This document shows positions 60,860-64,000 of a stretch of DNA of 64,000 nucleotides, in pieces. Under the pieces are notes generated by a model that was not told the origin of the DNA, searched no databases, and saw only the letters and a program-made list of their open reading frames with translations. A program made the translations under genes and the position numbers. The stretch spans positions 1-64,000 of the forward strand of contig NW_026570230.1 in assembly GCF_019649055.1 (NCBI RefSeq). The letters run 5' to 3'. This stretch comes from Paramacrobiotus metropolitanus. Taxonomy: Eukaryota > Tardigrada > Eutardigrada > Parachela > Macrobiotidae. How positions within the stretch are numbered: the first letter of the stretch is position 1; each line of letters begins with the position of its first letter.

Positions 60860-62609
60860 TTTGGTACCCGTACTTCTTTTTGTACCATATACACATTTAT
60901 AATATGCCGCGTGTCTTTCACAAGAATAAACGTTTTTTTATTTGATACAATAGGACTAGGTTACCTACAAGTACAAATACGTAGAAAAAAACCATGAAAA
61001 GCACCCTTGGAACAGGTAATACATCAAAATTGATTCAAAATCTGCTACATAAAAAAACTTTTCCGCTTTCCGTTCTGTTGGGCTCACCGAGAAACCTGCG
61101 ACCCGACGTTGTCCAAAAAATAATCGATGAGTCTTGATTAAATGGAAAACGAGACAACTCTTGCACAGCACTCGTTTACTTCACAATTACTAACAATACT
61201 ACTACACAAAATCTTCTCAACGGCTACAGGTCCATACAAATAACCCTAAAGTAAGTATCAGTTAATACTTAATAAAATTATTATGAGAATTTGTTATAAG
61301 GAAAACGTACGAGTACGATCGTACGTGATATCTCTGCTATGGTAAATCAGACCTAGCAACGACAGACTTATGGAATCAGACAATTAAGCATTCATTACGA
61401 ACTCAGTAGTTTTTGTTTAATTCGCGAAACGGGAATTCATGGTTTCAGCATAGCCGCCATAGCCGAAAAGCGAAGCCATAACTCTATTGACAATTTTTAC
61501 GATGTTCCGACAAAGTACAAAGTATATACTGCTCTGCTGCTCTCTTTCACAGAACCAGTAGAAAAACATTTTTGAGCATATAATTTCTAATCAGTCTTAT
61601 TTTTTCAGCATTATAAGACCATTTTGTTCACAAACTGAGATTTGTCGGCAGCTGGTATAAAATTGTGCCACTTCAGTGAATTGTCAAGAGTTTTGTTGCA
61701 CTGCGTTTCCGCTTTACACACAAACTCATAAGAAGTCGCAACACATTATGTTATTCTGCTGTTCTAAACATAACTCAGCAAATGTTGACTGCAATTATCA
61801 GATAAAATCGGCCACGAGTGGTCCGCAGACTATCTTTCATAAAAAGATCACAATCGTCGAATTTTCTTTGAAGCGCCAAGCTATGTATCTGTGCACCGGC
61901 TTTTCATGTTATTGTATCTGTAAATAGACTTATGGCATTTAATTATTATTGATTATGAGTGTTTCTGCGCATGTTAAGTAGAAACTGATACGTTTTACCT
62001 GACGATCGAACGGGCTAACATGGTAATCACTGAGTACGTAAAAGTTTTAGTAAGCGGTTATATCTGTACGTTGGTCTTTGCTAGAGCATTAAGTACTTTC
62101 ATTTGCGGAGAATCAATTTTTTTCGGCGTATCTGTATGTGTATTCAAGCGGTTAATATAATAATTATTATTGTGTATAAGTCACCGTGTTAAGTAAGTAC
62201 AAGTACTTTACTACTAAAATTTAATTACAGTACAATAAGTATACGAGTACAGCTTATGGTAAGTAAATTTACGCGTACTATCGCTTTTATTTTTTTTCAC
62301 AGCTTATCCCCACTGTCTAGACTCAGACATTTTGGCCTAACTAATAATAATACATAATTGCCTATTGTTGCTATGGAGTAGTCCGACGTCTGGGAGAAGT
62401 ACGGAATTCCACGGAATCTGAGTGTTGGCTCTGCGATGAAATCAAAGTATATGTAGAATGCCTAGGCGAAAATGTCGTTGTCATCCGTACCGAAATCTTG
62501 GTCCTCCTCCCAACTGAATATGGCCAAATTTCTGATAAGGAGCGAAGTACGCTGCGGCGGCGGAGGATGTCATCCTAGCTGAGACTGCCTCCCGGTCGCC
62601 GTCCGGGAG
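60860..62609. other. Intergenic, 5' flank of the kinase gene
   Basis: AT-rich with many GTAC-containing short repeats. No gene is supported. Confidence 0.45.
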
Positions 62610-64000
62610 ATGGCACTTCCGGCGGCTGACTCTCCTACAATGCTGCTCTCCCCTTCCGCACCGCTTCCGTGTTCACGCGTCACGGGACGCAGTGCCTGTC
62701 AGGTGCATGGGCCGCCCCTGGGGGGCTGCACACAATCCGTGGCGTCCGATGAAAATACAAAAGATGACCTTTTGGGAGCATTTATCGGCCACATGTACCT
62801 AATCGGGCATATTATTGGCAAGGGCAGTTTTGGAACGATACGCCTGTGTAATTCGGGACGTCCCAAACATTTTGTAGTGGCCAAGATTGAGCAGCGTCGG
62901 CCGGGTCGGAAGTGCCGCTTGGCGGATGAATTTAATATCCTCCAGGAGATTCGGGGTGCGGGTGGATTCCCCAAAGTGCACTACTACTGCGAGGTGGACG
63001 CCAGTAATGTGATAGTGCTGGATATGTTGGGACCCACACTGGATGACCTTTTGACCAGGGTGGGAGGGACGTTCAGTAAGAAGACGATGGCGTTGATTGG
63101 ACTGCAGCTGATGGATCGATTGGAGTTTCTGCATTCACGGAATATTTTGTATCGGGACGTGAAGGGGGAAAATTTGCTTATTGGGCTGTATGACCATCAT
63201 AATCGGATACATATTGTGGATTTTGGTTTATGTCGTCACGCATTTAAGGAAGATGGCCAAGGGTATACTCCTGTTGGAACCCCGCGGTACGATAAAAACC
63301 AACGTTGAGCTATAGCAGTGAATATATTTTCAAATAAAATAAAAAATTAAAAACTCAGCAGCTGTAAACATGTAAAATCCTAATCCTATAATATTTTTTA
63401 TGCTTTTTCCACGCGTGCATACTTCACAATAGCTAGAGTTACGCGTATTGTACACCTTCGGATTACGGTATCTTGCTCTAATTTAATAATCGCGCTGCAC
63501 AGCTACAGAATACAGTACGAGTACCATAGACGGTAAATCGTTAAATTAAAATTAGGTATTGCACCTATACAATGTACTAAGTAATACAAATTTAGCGTTC
63601 TGTACATGTAAGAGGTCCACACGCTACAATAATTTTTGGCGCTAAGAATAATACAATTTATTTTCTCGTAAACTGGCTCACCTGTATAACTCTCGGGTTT
63701 TCTCGCAATTCTTTGCTTTCTACTGCATTAGCTCCAATGGTTTCTGGAGAATTAACATGCATTTACAGTATTTAATTTGTATTTATTTAGTTTTGTTTTT
63801 TGCCTTTTCAGATACATGAGTTTAGCAACGCATGCCGGTCGGGCTTCGACGTACCGCGACGACGTGGAATCAGTCGGGTATTTACTGGTGTATTTCGTTT
63901 TGGGCCGACTTCCATGGCAAGGTATGCCGGCAGCCAGTACCGACACGAAAATCGCCATGATTGCCAATAAGAAAATGAATACATCCTTAAAAGAACTATG
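62610..64000 (+). CDS. Casein-kinase-1-like protein kinase (3' end beyond window)
   Basis: Exon 1 is 62,610-63,286, donor CG|GTACGA; exon 2 starts at 63,812 after TTTTCAG and runs to the edge. The join restores GTPRYMSLATHAG. The N-terminal 55 residues are disordered. The kinase domain follows: Gly-rich loop IGKGSFGTIRL, VAIK-type lysine in VVAKIE, catalytic loop YRDVKGENLL, DFGLCRHA, then YRDDVESVGYLLVYF and GRLPWQG, the CK1-family signature region. CK1 kinases phosphorylate Ser/Thr near acidic or phosphorylated residues. H of HRD is Y here and the CK1-type KPDN/KPEN is KGEN, so it is a divergent CK1 or tau-tubulin-kinase-like member. Confidence 0.88.

Overview
The window is nuclear DNA from an invertebrate animal. 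Host genes are split by short GT-AG introns (about 40-350 bases) and encode animal families: a GTPBP1-type GTPase, a clan-2-like microsomal P450, an SLC18B1-type transporter, a KDM4 histone demethylase and a casein-kinase-1-like kinase. I cannot assign a phylum from sequence alone. About half of the window is LTR retroelement.

Layout. (1) 1 to about 10.6 kb, minus strand: the 5' part of a Ty3/gypsy-type element with a very long gag, an intact protease ORF and a frameshifted, decaying pol; it continues past the left edge. (2) 11.5-14.0 kb, plus: GTPBP1-like gene, N-terminal exon(s) not seen. (3) 14.8-17.7 kb, minus: nine-exon P450. (4) 18.4-19.1 kb, minus: small unrecognised gene. (5) 21.7-24.5 kb, plus: eleven-exon SLC18B1-like transporter. 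(6) 25.1-28.1 kb, minus: eight-exon KDM4. (7) 30,215-53,159, minus: one giant LTR retroelement of about 22.9 kb. (8) 53.2-61 kb: several small multi-pass membrane protein genes and a strong inverted repeat. (9) 62.6 kb to the right edge, plus: CK1-like kinase, cut by the edge.

The giant element is the main discovery. Two 574-base LTRs, identical by eye, start TG, end CA and are bounded by a 4-base duplication CACC, so everything between them moved as one unit. A primer site starting TGGCGCCC and a G-rich tract sit just inside the LTRs. The left-reading half carries gag, a protease-like frame and a Ty3/gypsy pol (RT, RNase H, DDE integrase). The other 10-11 kb is unlike an ordinary gypsy element. 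It holds an extra integrase-type zinc-finger ORF (a third copy, since pol also has one before RT), several accessory ORFs, at least one with an intron, and a tandem array of seven tRNA-like units. It also holds a two-exon gene on the opposite strand, whose intron would not be spliced from the element's own RNA. I read this as a recently active, complex, retrovirus-like element with captured or self-evolved cargo. That reading is inference; the LTRs, duplication, motifs and splice junctions are seen directly.

All gene models were joined by hand from GT-AG sites and reading-frame continuity. For the P450, transporter and KDM4 the exon lengths sum to a multiple of three.
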